Assembly: GCA_035379945.1 (NCBI GenBank)
Contig: DAOSWG010000013.1
Span: forward strand, 1-36,017
Origin: JAAYZB01 sp035379945
GTDB taxonomy: Bacteria; Bacillota_I; Bacilli_A; Izemoplasmatales; Hujiaoplasmataceae
Length of the DNA stretch: 36,017 nucleotides
Reading direction: 5' to 3'
Shown: positions 1-7,661 of the stretch, one piece after another
How the letters are laid out: every line of letters begins with the position of its first letter
Numbering within the stretch: position 1 is the first letter of the stretch
Position numbers and translations under genes: made by a program
Notes under the pieces: model-generated
Database searches by the model: none
Told to the model about the DNA's origin: nothing
What the model saw: only the letters and a program-made list of their open reading frames with translations

Positions 1-21
1 AATAACTCCTCCTTGTTTCAT

Positions 22-54
22 AAAAAAAGCCGTTATATCAAATATATAACAGCT
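22..54 (-). terminator. Riboswitch expression-platform terminator
   Basis: On the minus strand AGCTGTTATAT pairs with ATATAACGGCT (one G-U pair) around a short loop, followed directly by seven T. The 5' arm contains CTGTTAT, which is also the 3' strand of the aptamer P1 helix (pairing with ATACACAG before AGAGGCGCGA). P1 and this terminator therefore cannot both form fully. In this geometry ligand binding would block termination. That inference rests only on base pairing. Confidence 0.85.
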
Positions 55-208
55 CTCCATCAGCGATGGCAGTACGAAGGCTTTGGCCACCATACCAAGA
101 ATTTACCGATAGACCGGTATATTCTTTCGGCGACACGCCCATTCTTCCGCCGCGTTTGGGGCCTATCCCATTGGCATCGGCTTCATACCGGCGTATCGCG
201 CCTCTGTG
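51..208 (-). ncRNA. Lysine riboswitch (L-box) aptamer
   Basis: Read on the minus strand, the sequence carries the conserved L-box blocks in order. AGAGGCGCGA is at the 5' side of the junction. GTCGCCGAAAGAATA is followed by CTATCGGTAAATTCTTGG, the P4-type arm, aligning with the Bacillus subtilis lysC leader GTCGCCGAAGCAAATA...CATCGGTATTATTTGCTGG. TACTGCCATC...GATGGAGAGCTGT closes the junction and P1. The order, spacing and a strong promoter just upstream make the family call secure from the sequence alone. The controlled gene lies just left of the window: a strong ribosome binding site, AAGGAGGAG, sits at 6-14 on the minus strand with five bases left before the edge. By family knowledge the target should be lysine synthesis, transport or breakdown, but which one cannot be seen. 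The P1 3' strand overlaps the terminator (see the terminator entry). Confidence 0.9.
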
Positions 209-224
209 TATTCAGTTCGTAATA

Positions 225-253
225 ATTATACCCAATAATGTAAGCGTTGTCAA
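225..253 (-). promoter_or_regulatory. Sigma-A promoter of the lysine riboswitch transcript
   Basis: On the minus strand a perfect -35 TTGACA (248-253) and a perfect -10 TATAAT (225-230) are separated by exactly 17 nt. Transcription would start near 218, about 10 nt before the riboswitch aptamer. This is one of the strongest consensus promoters in the window, so the element is probably transcribed constitutively and controlled by the downstream switch. Confidence 0.9.
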
Positions 254-258
254 TAATG

Positions 259-283
259 AAAAGACCGTTTCAAACGGTCTTTT
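259..283 (-). terminator. Terminator after the Nudix gene
   Basis: AAAAGACCGTTT and AAACGGTCTTTT form a 12-bp perfect stem with a one-base centre, immediately after the stop codon of the Nudix gene and just upstream of the riboswitch promoter. It has a T-run on both strands. It separates the Nudix transcript from the riboswitch transcript. Confidence 0.8.
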
Positions 284-285
284 GA

Positions 286-693
286 TCAAACCAATTGCAA
301 ATAGTGATTTGCCAGGCAAAGAATGCTTTTATCGCTTTGATACGTCAATAATTCCTTGGCCTTTTCCAGTGTTTCCCATCTCGCTTCTTGCACCTCGGAC
401 ATTTGGCAAGAAATCTCTTCGCTTACCGGACGGCCGATAAAGTATACCACTTCTTTAATGGCATTCGGCCGCGGGGAATATTCCGTTGTTTTCCTGAACC
501 CGCTCAGCAATTCCACATCAATGTTCGTTTCTTCCTTGATTTCCCTAACTGCGGTTTCCTCTTCGGTTTCATTCGGTTCGACATGCCCTTTTGGAAAAGT
601 CCAATGGCCCATTTGCATGTGAACCACGAGAAAATATTTTTCTTCATTCTGTTCCTTGTAAATCACACCGCCACAAGATTTTTCGTAATCCAT
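286..693 (-). CDS. Nudix hydrolase (Ap4A hydrolase-like)
   Basis: 135-residue single-domain Nudix hydrolase, predicted to cleave a nucleoside diphosphate linked to another moiety. The Nudix box is visible at residues 36-58 (G36, E42, R50-E51, E54-E55). The consensus Gly near its end is replaced by Asn57, a mild deviation; the metal-binding glutamates are present. The opening CGGVIYKE and the short length resemble the diadenosine tetraphosphatase (MutT/NUDT2) group, but the substrate is not fixed by sequence. The frame is open further upstream to a TTG at 711, but the ATG at 693 is preferred because GGAGG lies 8 nt before it. It is followed directly by a strong terminator, so it is the last or only gene of its transcript. 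Confidence 0.85.
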   Translation of the reverse strand: MDYEKSCGGVIYKEQNEEKYFLVVHMQMGHWTFPKGHVEPNETEEETAVREIKEETNIDVELLSGFRKTTEYSPRPNAIKEVVYFIGRPVSEEISCQMSEVQEARWETLEKAKELLTYQSDKSILCLANHYLQLV

Positions 694-741
694 CTTCGAT
701 TCCTCCATCAAAGTATCTATTGTTTTTGCCTTAATGGCCCC

Positions 742-772
742 AAAAAGGCGATGGTACGAATACCGATCGCCA
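742..772 (-). terminator. Terminator after the pullulanase gene
   Basis: On the minus strand GGCGAT-C-GGTA, a TTCG tetraloop, then TACC-ATCGCC is followed by TTTTT. The ten base pairs with a single bulge and a stable UUCG loop make a strong intrinsic terminator about 70 nt after the pullulanase stop. The rest of 712-839 shows no gene. Confidence 0.8.
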
Positions 773-839
773 TTATTGTGTTGCCACGGGCAATTGATTC
801 CCGATAATCTCGACTAAGAAAGAAAAACCAAATTTACTC

Positions 840-3698
840 TTAGGCTTCCGGTCTCTTGCGGAGTTTCAGAACGACAAACACGCCGGCTCCAGCCAATAAT
901 AAGACGCCGCCTGCTATCGAAGCGATTATCACCGGAAGCGGATTATATACACTGACAGTCAATCCCTTAACTGTTTCTGATGGAAGTTGAACCGGATCGG
1001 AATCCTGGAATAAGACACAAGACGAATGGGCGGCTATCTTGATAGTAGTGCCGCCAGAAAATGCCGCAAGCACTTCGTCTCCGGCTATATTTCCGTCGGT
1101 AACGAGATACCAGTATTCTTCGCCGGAAAGTTCCAGTTTGACCGCTTTTTCATTAGCGTTGTTAATCACCATTATGGTATCGAACTCATCATTGCTGGCG
1201 CCATTGGTTATGGTGTATGCAACTACGCCTTCCACATTATCATAAACAAATGTCAGGTTGTTGATTACATCGTCCGCGCTGGTCATGCGGAATGACGAAT
1301 GGGCCTTTCTCAAGGCAATCAAACCTTGGTAATACTCAAAAACGCCATACCCGGTTTCATCGGCTTTCTGATCCCATTTTATGGAGTTGACGGAATCCGG
1401 GGACGTGTACGAGTTGCTGTCGAATCCGCTTCCATCGTCAAGCGGCTTCGAACGCAGTATTTCGTCACCGGCATGAATGAATGTTATTCCCTGGGAAGTC
1501 ATGACCAAAGCATACGCCTGCTTGTCAAGCGTGGATATGAGATCAAGATCTTTGCTTTCCTCGAGTGTCATATATAACTTGTCGTATAAGGTATTGTTGT
1601 CGTGACACGTCACGTAATTGATCGTTTTTGTAGGCGATGTATGCCACGCTTTGAAAACAGACAATTGCGATACATCGATTCCCGGATAAGCTATGCCACC
1701 AACGATTCCGTATTTCAGCCTGTTCATTATCTGAGCGGTAAAATATCCCTGAACATATCCGCCTTGTTCGCCAATCCAGATCGTTCCTTTGACCGCATCG
1801 CGGAAATCATCGTTGAATGCCGCTATGGTCGGCAATTCATACAGATTTGATTTACCCGATTTCAAGGATTCGGAAAGAACAGTTGTTCCTCCGGTCCACG
1901 GTTCGCCGTAAACCATGATCGTCGGATCAATTTCATGCAAAGCATCCGCCACCATATTCATGGTGTCGATGTCTTCCAAAGCCATGAGATCAAATCTGAA
2001 TCCTGATAAATTGTATTCGGTAGCCCAGAAAACACACGATTCGATGATGAATTTGCGCATCATCGATCGTTCGGATGCTGTTTCGTTCCCGCAGCCGGAT
2101 CCGTTGCTGAATTCTCCGGCAGCTGTTTTCCGGAAATAATATCCCGGAACTATCAGCTCAAAATTGGAATCGGCAGTCAAACCGCTGTGATTATATACGA
2201 CATCCATATTCACCCTGATATCGGCGGCGGTAAAAGCCATTACGACTTCTTTCATTTCGGTAATACGTACAAGCCCGTCATAAGGATCCGATGAATACGA
2301 TCCTTCCAAAGCGTTGTAATTTATAGGCATGTATCCCCAGTTGAAAGCTTGATAATCTTCATCGTTCACTTGACTTTCGTCCAATGTTCCAAAATCGAAG
2401 AATGGCAACAACTGGACGTGCGTGACTCCGAGATCGGTAATATGATCAAATCCGGTCGATACTCCTTCGTATGTCGTGCCGGATTCAACCAAGCCCAGAT
2501 ATTTGGCTCGGTTCGCTTCGCTGCCGTTCCAGGTGGAATCGCTGGTCAAGTCGCGAACATGCAGTTCATAAATGACGGCATCCGTAACATTTTCCATATT
2601 GTCGGCCCTTGTATCGTATGTGTATCCGTCCGGGTTTGTCTGAGAAAAATCTACAACCAGTCCCCTGACTCCATTGATGCCGACGCCTTTGGCATACGGG
2701 TCGACCACTTCGCTTGTCATAGTTCCGTTAGTGACGGAATATGTGTAATAAACGCCGTGAAGATTTCCGGCTTCTTCACAATAGAATGTGCCTTTTACAT
2801 CAGGCGTCATAGTGACTGTTTTATACGGCGTATCGGTACCGCCCAGATTGGACGGCGTTCCCGTGGTATACAAATTCAAAACTACCTGTTCGGAAATCGG
2901 AGCCCATATCCGGAAGGTTGTTTTTTCAGCGCTTGGATATGCTCCCAGATCATCTCCCGTATAAGTGAAGGTTTCTACAAATTCATCAGAATCATAAACG
3001 CCATCAAATGTGACAGAATAATCATTTACCGACGAATCTGAAGGAAAACTAGCTTCAACCGTATATTTCTGGGAAAAATCTATTTCATCCACGAGATAAA
3101 TCGTGCCGGTAGTTCCGTCGATTTCGATATTGTTGATACCAACCTCGATACCGTTGGCTTTAACGGCAATATCGTCAGAAGACAAGGTTTCGGTTGCTTT
3201 AAAATAAATTTCATTCAACTCGCTAAAAAAGGCAGACAAGAATTTAGGATTTGTAGTCGGTCCATTCGGATCGTCGGGCGATGTTCCGACTCTCGTGTCG
3301 CCCTCGACCAAATAAATATGCAATTCACCATTGTCTGTTGTTTCCGGAATTTCAACCTTGCGGTCGGTAGCGATATCCTTCTGTTCCCAATTCCCAAGTT
3401 TGACTATAAGTCCAAATTTTGTCGCGCCGGGAAAACTCTCTGAAATTGATATGTGCGTAACCACACCGCCAAAATTGTATGCGCTGTCGGTGTCATCGGT
3501 AGTAAATGAATATGTCTCTCCTTCAAGGTCGTCGGGTTCGACTTCCCACACCCACACACCCCAGTTGTCATAATCTGAAGCATACCTGAAATAATGAATA
3601 TAAATATCCTCGGTTGCCACTCCGCTTTCTGCATTCACCATAGCAAAAAAAGCGGTCGATGCGATAAGCGTCAGCAACGCTACTATAAATTTCTTCAT
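840..3698 (-). CDS. Secreted, membrane-anchored type I pullulanase (GH13_14)
   Basis: 952-residue extracellular debranching enzyme predicted to hydrolyse alpha-1,6 bonds of pullulan, amylopectin or glycogen fragments. Residues 1-23 are a signal peptide (cleavage after VNA). Residues 30-135 resemble the pullulanase-associated CBM41/PUD domain, 155-245 another beta domain, and 255-350 a CBM48-like domain. The GH13 barrel follows: region I DVVYNH 499-504, nucleophile D570 (GFRFD), acid/base E599 (YGEPW), and H699-D700 in region IV. The pullulanase signature YNWGYDP appears as FNWGYMP (452-458). A C-terminal hydrophobic helix (about 919-944) ends in KLRKRPEA, a transmembrane anchor; no sortase LPXTG motif is seen. 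The start has the Shine-Dalgarno sequence AAGGGGG. It is divergent from malEFG, so extracellular debranching would feed the maltodextrin importer. Confidence 0.93.
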   Translation of the reverse strand: MKKFIVALLTLIASTAFFAMVNAESGVATEDIYIHYFRYASDYDNWGVWVWEVEPDDLEGETYSFTTDDTDSAYNFGGVVTHISISESFPGATKFGLIVKLGNWEQKDIATDRKVEIPETTDNGELHIYLVEGDTRVGTSPDDPNGPTTNPKFLSAFFSELNEIYFKATETLSSDDIAVKANGIEVGINNIEIDGTTGTIYLVDEIDFSQKYTVEASFPSDSSVNDYSVTFDGVYDSDEFVETFTYTGDDLGAYPSAEKTTFRIWAPISEQVVLNLYTTGTPSNLGGTDTPYKTVTMTPDVKGTFYCEEAGNLHGVYYTYSVTNGTMTSEVVDPYAKGVGINGVRGLVVDFSQTNPDGYTYDTRADNMENVTDAVIYELHVRDLTSDSTWNGSEANRAKYLGLVESGTTYEGVSTGFDHITDLGVTHVQLLPFFDFGTLDESQVNDEDYQAFNWGYMPINYNALEGSYSSDPYDGLVRITEMKEVVMAFTAADIRVNMDVVYNHSGLTADSNFELIVPGYYFRKTAAGEFSNGSGCGNETASERSMMRKFIIESCVFWATEYNLSGFRFDLMALEDIDTMNMVADALHEIDPTIMVYGEPWTGGTTVLSESLKSGKSNLYELPTIAAFNDDFRDAVKGTIWIGEQGGYVQGYFTAQIMNRLKYGIVGGIAYPGIDVSQLSVFKAWHTSPTKTINYVTCHDNNTLYDKLYMTLEESKDLDLISTLDKQAYALVMTSQGITFIHAGDEILRSKPLDDGSGFDSNSYTSPDSVNSIKWDQKADETGYGVFEYYQGLIALRKAHSSFRMTSADDVINNLTFVYDNVEGVVAYTITNGASNDEFDTIMVINNANEKAVKLELSGEEYWYLVTDGNIAGDEVLAAFSGGTTIKIAAHSSCVLFQDSDPVQLPSETVKGLTVSVYNPLPVIIASIAGGVLLLAGAGVFVVLKLRKRPEA

Positions 3699-3735
3699 AT
3701 TTATCCCCCTTGCGAAAAATATACATTCTACATTA

Positions 3736-3764
3736 AATATAGGTCAAATCAGCGACAAATGCAA
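3736..3764 (-). promoter_or_regulatory. Candidate pullulanase promoter
   Basis: On the minus strand TTGCAT (3759-3764) and TATATT (3736-3741) are 17 nt apart. The start would leave a short leader of about 30 nt before the pullulanase ATG. The same TTGCAT -35 variant occurs in the divergent malE promoter. Confidence 0.6.
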
Positions 3765-3790
3765 ATATGTGTAAATATTAAGAAAAAGTT

Positions 3791-3823
3791 GTAAACGGTA
3801 TCACAAGAAAAAACCGGTTTCAC
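3791..3823. promoter_or_regulatory. Candidate LacI-type operator pair in the pul-malE intergenic region
   Basis: Two related sites lie between the divergent promoters: GTAAACGGTATCAC (3791-3804) and AAACCGGTTTCAC (3811-3823). The second holds the 10-bp palindrome AAACCGGTTT with a central CG, typical of LacI/GalR-family operators. CGGTTTCAC recurs at 9262-9270 before the lipoprotein promoter of the same locus. No regulator gene is in the window, so the binding protein is inferred, not seen. Confidence 0.5.
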
Positions 3824-3847
3824 ATAATTCAACATCCTTGTAAGCCC

Positions 3848-3876
3848 TTGCATTAGAATTATATAGATGCTAAAAT
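3848..3876 (+). promoter_or_regulatory. malE operon promoter
   Basis: TTGCAT (3848-3853) and TAAAAT (3871-3876) are separated by 17 nt, about 35 nt before the malE ribosome binding site. The candidate operator CGGTTTCAC ends 24 nt upstream of the -35 box. Confidence 0.7.
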
Positions 3877-3916
3877 TATTTTACAATGTTATTCATAAAA
3901 AAAGGAGAGAAAACAA

Positions 3917-5248
3917 ATGAAAAAAGTGTTTATGGCACTGTTCTTGTGCCTGTTTGCCGTTCCTGTATTAGCGGGATGTTCGGGAAACACCCCCTTGACA
4001 ATTTGGGTTGGGTCCGAATCCGTGGAATTTTATACGGCAAAAATGGCAGAATACGTAACTGAGTACAATGCTACTCACGCAGAAGCTTTTCCGTACGAAA
4101 TTAGTGTCCTGGGAGTTGACACCGGAACCGCGGCATCAACTTATCTGGATGACACAGACGCCGGGGCTGACATTTTCACTGTGGCACATGACAACCTCGG
4201 AAAACTGATCAGCGGCTCTAGCAGTATCGCCCCGATCACTGATGTCAACCTGCTTGCGCAGATTGAAAACGATAATCCGGCAATTTTCCTCGATGTCATC
4301 AAAGGAACCGTTGATGGTGTCACTTATACTTTCGGTGTTCCTTACATCGCCCAAAGCCTTGTGCTTTATTACAACACCGATTATATAACCGAGGAACAGG
4401 CCCAGACATGGGAAGGAATTTGGCAAGCCGCCATTGACAACAATAAGCAAGCGTTGTCGCTTGCCGGCACCGACGGATACAACAACTCATTCCTACTCTT
4501 GGCCAGAAACGCCGCAACTAACGCAACGACTCTAAGACTTTATGTCGACGGCGTCCAAAGCGATTGCTACGGCACGGGCGATGACACCATTTCCGTTTTA
4601 AAATGGGGCCAAAGATTCTTCACCGATGCAAATGGAGCCAAGAGACCTTCCGATTCCGGTTGGGAAACCGAACTTAAAAACGGAGTCTCAATCTCGTTTA
4701 TCGGCGGCGCCTGGCATCTTGCCGCTGCCGAAGCTGCTCTTGGAAGCAAACTCGGCGTGACTGTTCTTCCGTCTTTCACAATTACCGCTGATGACGCTTA
4801 TGGAACCGTTGCAGCCGGCACTGTATTCCAATCCGGTACTTTTGCAGATACAAAAATGTTCGTTATGAAAAAGAACAGCAAGAAAGCCAATTATCTCCAA
4901 GACATCCTTCTGTTCTTGTCCAGTTCCGAAGTTCAAGAAGAATCATTTGAAGAATGCGCCAATCTTCCGGCTTATAAAAATGCTTTGACCGAATTCGCCG
5001 CATTCCAGGAAAATACAATTGAAGCTCAGTTGGCCAGTGCGGAACTCGCGATGTTCGACTACGGCATTCCTCAGCCTTTCGGTTTTTCCAGCAAATACAA
5101 CACTTACTATTATTCCAAAGGCGCTCCTGACCTGATTCTCGAAATCTTGGAAAACAACGGTGGCAACTTCTCTACAGACGCCGAAATCATTGCCCAAATG
5201 CAAATTGTGGAATCGCTCTGGAAGACCGGCGCGCGTCCCACTGCATAA
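3917..5248 (+). CDS. malE: Maltodextrin-binding lipoprotein of an ABC importer
   Basis: 443-residue extracellular solute-binding protein (family 1, MalE type). The N-terminal hydrophobic stretch ends in the lipobox LAGC with the lipidated Cys at residue 21, so the mature protein is tethered to the outer face of the membrane. The mature part opens with a typical LTIWVGSESVEFYTAKMAEY strand-helix. Substrate assignment to malto-oligosaccharides rests on context: it is directly followed by malF and malG and by two starch-active GH13 enzymes. AAAGGAGAG before the ATG supports the start. A 50-nt gap without a terminator leads to malF, so the three transporter genes are likely co-transcribed. Confidence 0.88.
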   Translation: MKKVFMALFLCLFAVPVLAGCSGNTPLTIWVGSESVEFYTAKMAEYVTEYNATHAEAFPYEISVLGVDTGTAASTYLDDTDAGADIFTVAHDNLGKLISGSSSIAPITDVNLLAQIENDNPAIFLDVIKGTVDGVTYTFGVPYIAQSLVLYYNTDYITEEQAQTWEGIWQAAIDNNKQALSLAGTDGYNNSFLLLARNAATNATTLRLYVDGVQSDCYGTGDDTISVLKWGQRFFTDANGAKRPSDSGWETELKNGVSISFIGGAWHLAAAEAALGSKLGVTVLPSFTITADDAYGTVAAGTVFQSGTFADTKMFVMKKNSKKANYLQDILLFLSSSEVQEESFEECANLPAYKNALTEFAAFQENTIEAQLASAELAMFDYGIPQPFGFSSKYNTYYYSKGAPDLILEILENNGGNFSTDAEIIAQMQIVESLWKTGARPTA

Positions 5249-5298
5249 CAGATACCTTTTCGCTTAAAAACCAAATATTATAATCGGAAGGAGAACTC

Positions 5299-6732
5299 AT
5301 GCAAAAAAAAGAAGAAAATTATTTGCCAAAGAATAAGTTTCTTCCCTCTTCCAACCGGTTGGCAAAAGGCAAAAAGAATTGGTTCGTCACCTTCGGGCAT
5401 CGGTTTGCGGACGGTAGCATAGGCACCAAAATATCCCATTTCATCATGGGATTCGGCAATTTCTATCACAAGCAGATCATCAAAGGATTGCTTTATTTCA
5501 TCATCGAGGCGGGCTTTGCCTTTCTGATGATATTCTCACCGAAAGTGAACGACACCCCCATCGGCGCCAAAGCTCTCGTTAATTTGATCACATTGGGCAC
5601 GAACGAAGGCGACATTTTCACAAACGCCGACAATTCGATGCTGATGCTTCTGTTCGGCGTCATAACCTGGGGTATCATTTTCCTATTCATCTTTGCCTAT
5701 AATTCCAACTTGAAAAGTTCCTACAAATCTGACCTCGAGGTAAGGAAAGGCAAGAAACCTTCTTCATTCAAGGACGATCTGAAAGATCTTCTCGACGGCC
5801 GGTTCCATGTAGCCATGTTGACTCCGTCAATCATTGGCATCATCACTTTCACGGTTTTGCCGACGATCTTCATGATCCTGATTGCGTTCACTAATTACGA
5901 CTCACTGCATTTACCGCCAAACAATCTGTTCGATTGGGTTGGCCTGGATAACTTTATTGCTATCTTTTCTGGATCCGGAAACGAAATATCGGCTCGGTTC
6001 GGCTCGGTTCTCGGGTGGACTATCATTTGGGCGTTTTTCGCCACCTTCACATGTTATATCGGCGGAATTCTCTTGGCTCTTGTCATTAACAACAAGCATA
6101 TCAAAGCCAAGAAGCTATGGCGCACGATTTTCGTTCTGACCATCGCTTTACCACAATTTATTTCCTTGCTGGCGGTTCGTAACATTCTTTCCAAAGAAGG
6201 CCCGTTCAATGCTTTGTTGGTTTTTTTGGGAATCATCGAACAAGGTAACGGAATCCAGTTCCTGGGAAGCGCCGACAGTATTCTGACAGCAAAAATCATG
6301 GTCATCGTCATCAACATGTGGATCGGTATTCCGTACACAATGTTAATGACAAGCGGTATTCTGATGAACGTCCCCGCCGAACTTTATGAAGCGGCACAAA
6401 TCGACGGCGCAACCAAACGTCAGGCGTTTTACCATATCACGGTGCCTTATATTCTGTTTGTGACCTCGCCGTATCTAATTACTTCGTTCGTTGGCAATAT
6501 CACAAGTTTCAACATCATTTATCTATTAACCGGCGGTTCTCCGGCGGTGCCCGGATATATTGCGGGCGGAACCGATCTCTTGGTCACCTGGCTCTACAAA
6601 CTGACCATTGACCAAAGCGAATACAGTACCGGCGCCGTGGTATCGATCATGACATTCATCATCACCGCCACGATCACTTTGATATCGTATCGAAGAACAA
6701 AAACTTATAAAGAGGAGGATGCTTTCCAATGA
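5299..6732 (+). CDS. malF: Maltodextrin ABC transporter permease
   Basis: 477-residue inner-membrane permease with several hydrophobic helices and an N-terminal cytoplasmic extension. The EAA loop that docks the ATPase is visible as EAAQIDGATKRQAF from about residue 364. The N-terminal segment (FGHRFADGSIGTKISHFIMG) is typical of Gram-positive MalF proteins rather than the enterobacterial form with its large periplasmic domain. The start follows GGAAGGAGA. The stop overlaps the malG start by 4 nt (ATGA), indicating translational coupling. Confidence 0.9.
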   Translation: MQKKEENYLPKNKFLPSSNRLAKGKKNWFVTFGHRFADGSIGTKISHFIMGFGNFYHKQIIKGLLYFIIEAGFAFLMIFSPKVNDTPIGAKALVNLITLGTNEGDIFTNADNSMLMLLFGVITWGIIFLFIFAYNSNLKSSYKSDLEVRKGKKPSSFKDDLKDLLDGRFHVAMLTPSIIGIITFTVLPTIFMILIAFTNYDSLHLPPNNLFDWVGLDNFIAIFSGSGNEISARFGSVLGWTIIWAFFATFTCYIGGILLALVINNKHIKAKKLWRTIFVLTIALPQFISLLAVRNILSKEGPFNALLVFLGIIEQGNGIQFLGSADSILTAKIMVIVINMWIGIPYTMLMTSGILMNVPAELYEAAQIDGATKRQAFYHITVPYILFVTSPYLITSFVGNITSFNIIYLLTGGSPAVPGYIAGGTDLLVTWLYKLTIDQSEYSTGAVVSIMTFIITATITLISYRRTKTYKEEDAFQ

Positions 6733-7637
6733 TGAAAGATATCAATGGAGTCGATTCTCCCAAAAAATTCAAGAGTTATAAAACGATGGAGCGCACGTCA
6801 ACAGTATTTTCCTACATCCTGCTCGTCGTGTTGTCCATCATATGGCTGTATCCGATTGTTTGGATATTGCTAAACGCGTTCAGAACCGAATACAATGACC
6901 AAAACCAATTGATCGGAATCGTCGTAAGCAATTATTTCCCCCATCAATTCGGTCTTGAGAACTTCCGGAAGCTCTTTGTCGACACCCTGTTTCCGAGATG
7001 GTTTTTGAATACTTTGTTCGTATCTTCAATCACTTTCGTTTTATCAACGTTCCTCAATTTAAGCGTAGCGTACGTAATGAGCAAAATAAAATTCAAAGCT
7101 CGAAAACCTTTCTTGAACATCGCCATCGTTTTGGGTCTTTTTCCGGGATTCATGTCGATGATCGCCATTTATTACATTCTGAAAGCTCTCGGGCTCACCC
7201 AAACCTTATTTGCTCTAATCCTGGTGTATTCGGCGGGAGCCGGTCTGGGTTTCTATGTCGCCAAAGGGTTCTTCGATCTGATTCCCAACTCTTTGATTGA
7301 ATCGGCGCGACTGGATGGCGCGACAAATGCTCAGATTTTTAACAAAATCATTCTCCCGATGAGTAAGCCGATCATCATATATACGGCTTTGCTCGCTTTC
7401 ACGGGGCCATGGATGGACTTCATCTTTGCGAGGGTCATTTTGGGTGAAACAAATACCCATTTGCACACCGTCGCTGTCGGTCTTTATTACATGATGTACG
7501 GAGAACATATTGATTCCAATGTATTCACAACCTTTGCGGCCGGGTGCGTTTGCGTGGCCATTCCGATCGTCACTCTGTTCATCGCCATGCAAAAATACTA
7601 CGTCGAAGGCGTAACTGCCGGAGCCGTGAAGGGATAA
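6729..7637 (+). CDS. malG: Maltodextrin ABC transporter permease
   Basis: 302-residue partner permease of MalF with six predicted membrane helices. The EAA motif reads ESARLDGATNAQIF from about residue 192. The C-terminal EGVTAGAVKG is a hallmark of MalG. The ATG at 6729 overlaps the malF stop; a second ATG follows immediately at 6732, but the GGAGG at 6714-6718 is better spaced (10 nt) for the first. No ATP-binding subunit is encoded in this cluster, so a shared MsmX/MalK-like ATPase must act from another locus (inference from known multitask ATPases in Gram-positives). Confidence 0.9.
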   Translation: MMKDINGVDSPKKFKSYKTMERTSTVFSYILLVVLSIIWLYPIVWILLNAFRTEYNDQNQLIGIVVSNYFPHQFGLENFRKLFVDTLFPRWFLNTLFVSSITFVLSTFLNLSVAYVMSKIKFKARKPFLNIAIVLGLFPGFMSMIAIYYILKALGLTQTLFALILVYSAGAGLGFYVAKGFFDLIPNSLIESARLDGATNAQIFNKIILPMSKPIIIYTALLAFTGPWMDFIFARVILGETNTHLHTVAVGLYYMMYGEHIDSNVFTTFAAGCVCVAIPIVTLFIAMQKYYVEGVTAGAVKG

Positions 7638-7661
7638 TTCCCGTCAAAGGAGGCTGTCAAT

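Noticed and set aside
900..990. LPSET near the pullulanase C-terminus as a sortase signal
   Set aside because: It lacks the Gly of LPXTG and is spaced from the helix; the helix and KLRKR tail fit a simple membrane anchor.
2349..3041. 230-codon open frame on the plus strand inside the pullulanase gene
   Set aside because: It is antisense to a clear GH13 enzyme, has no ribosome binding site, and shows no recognisable motif.
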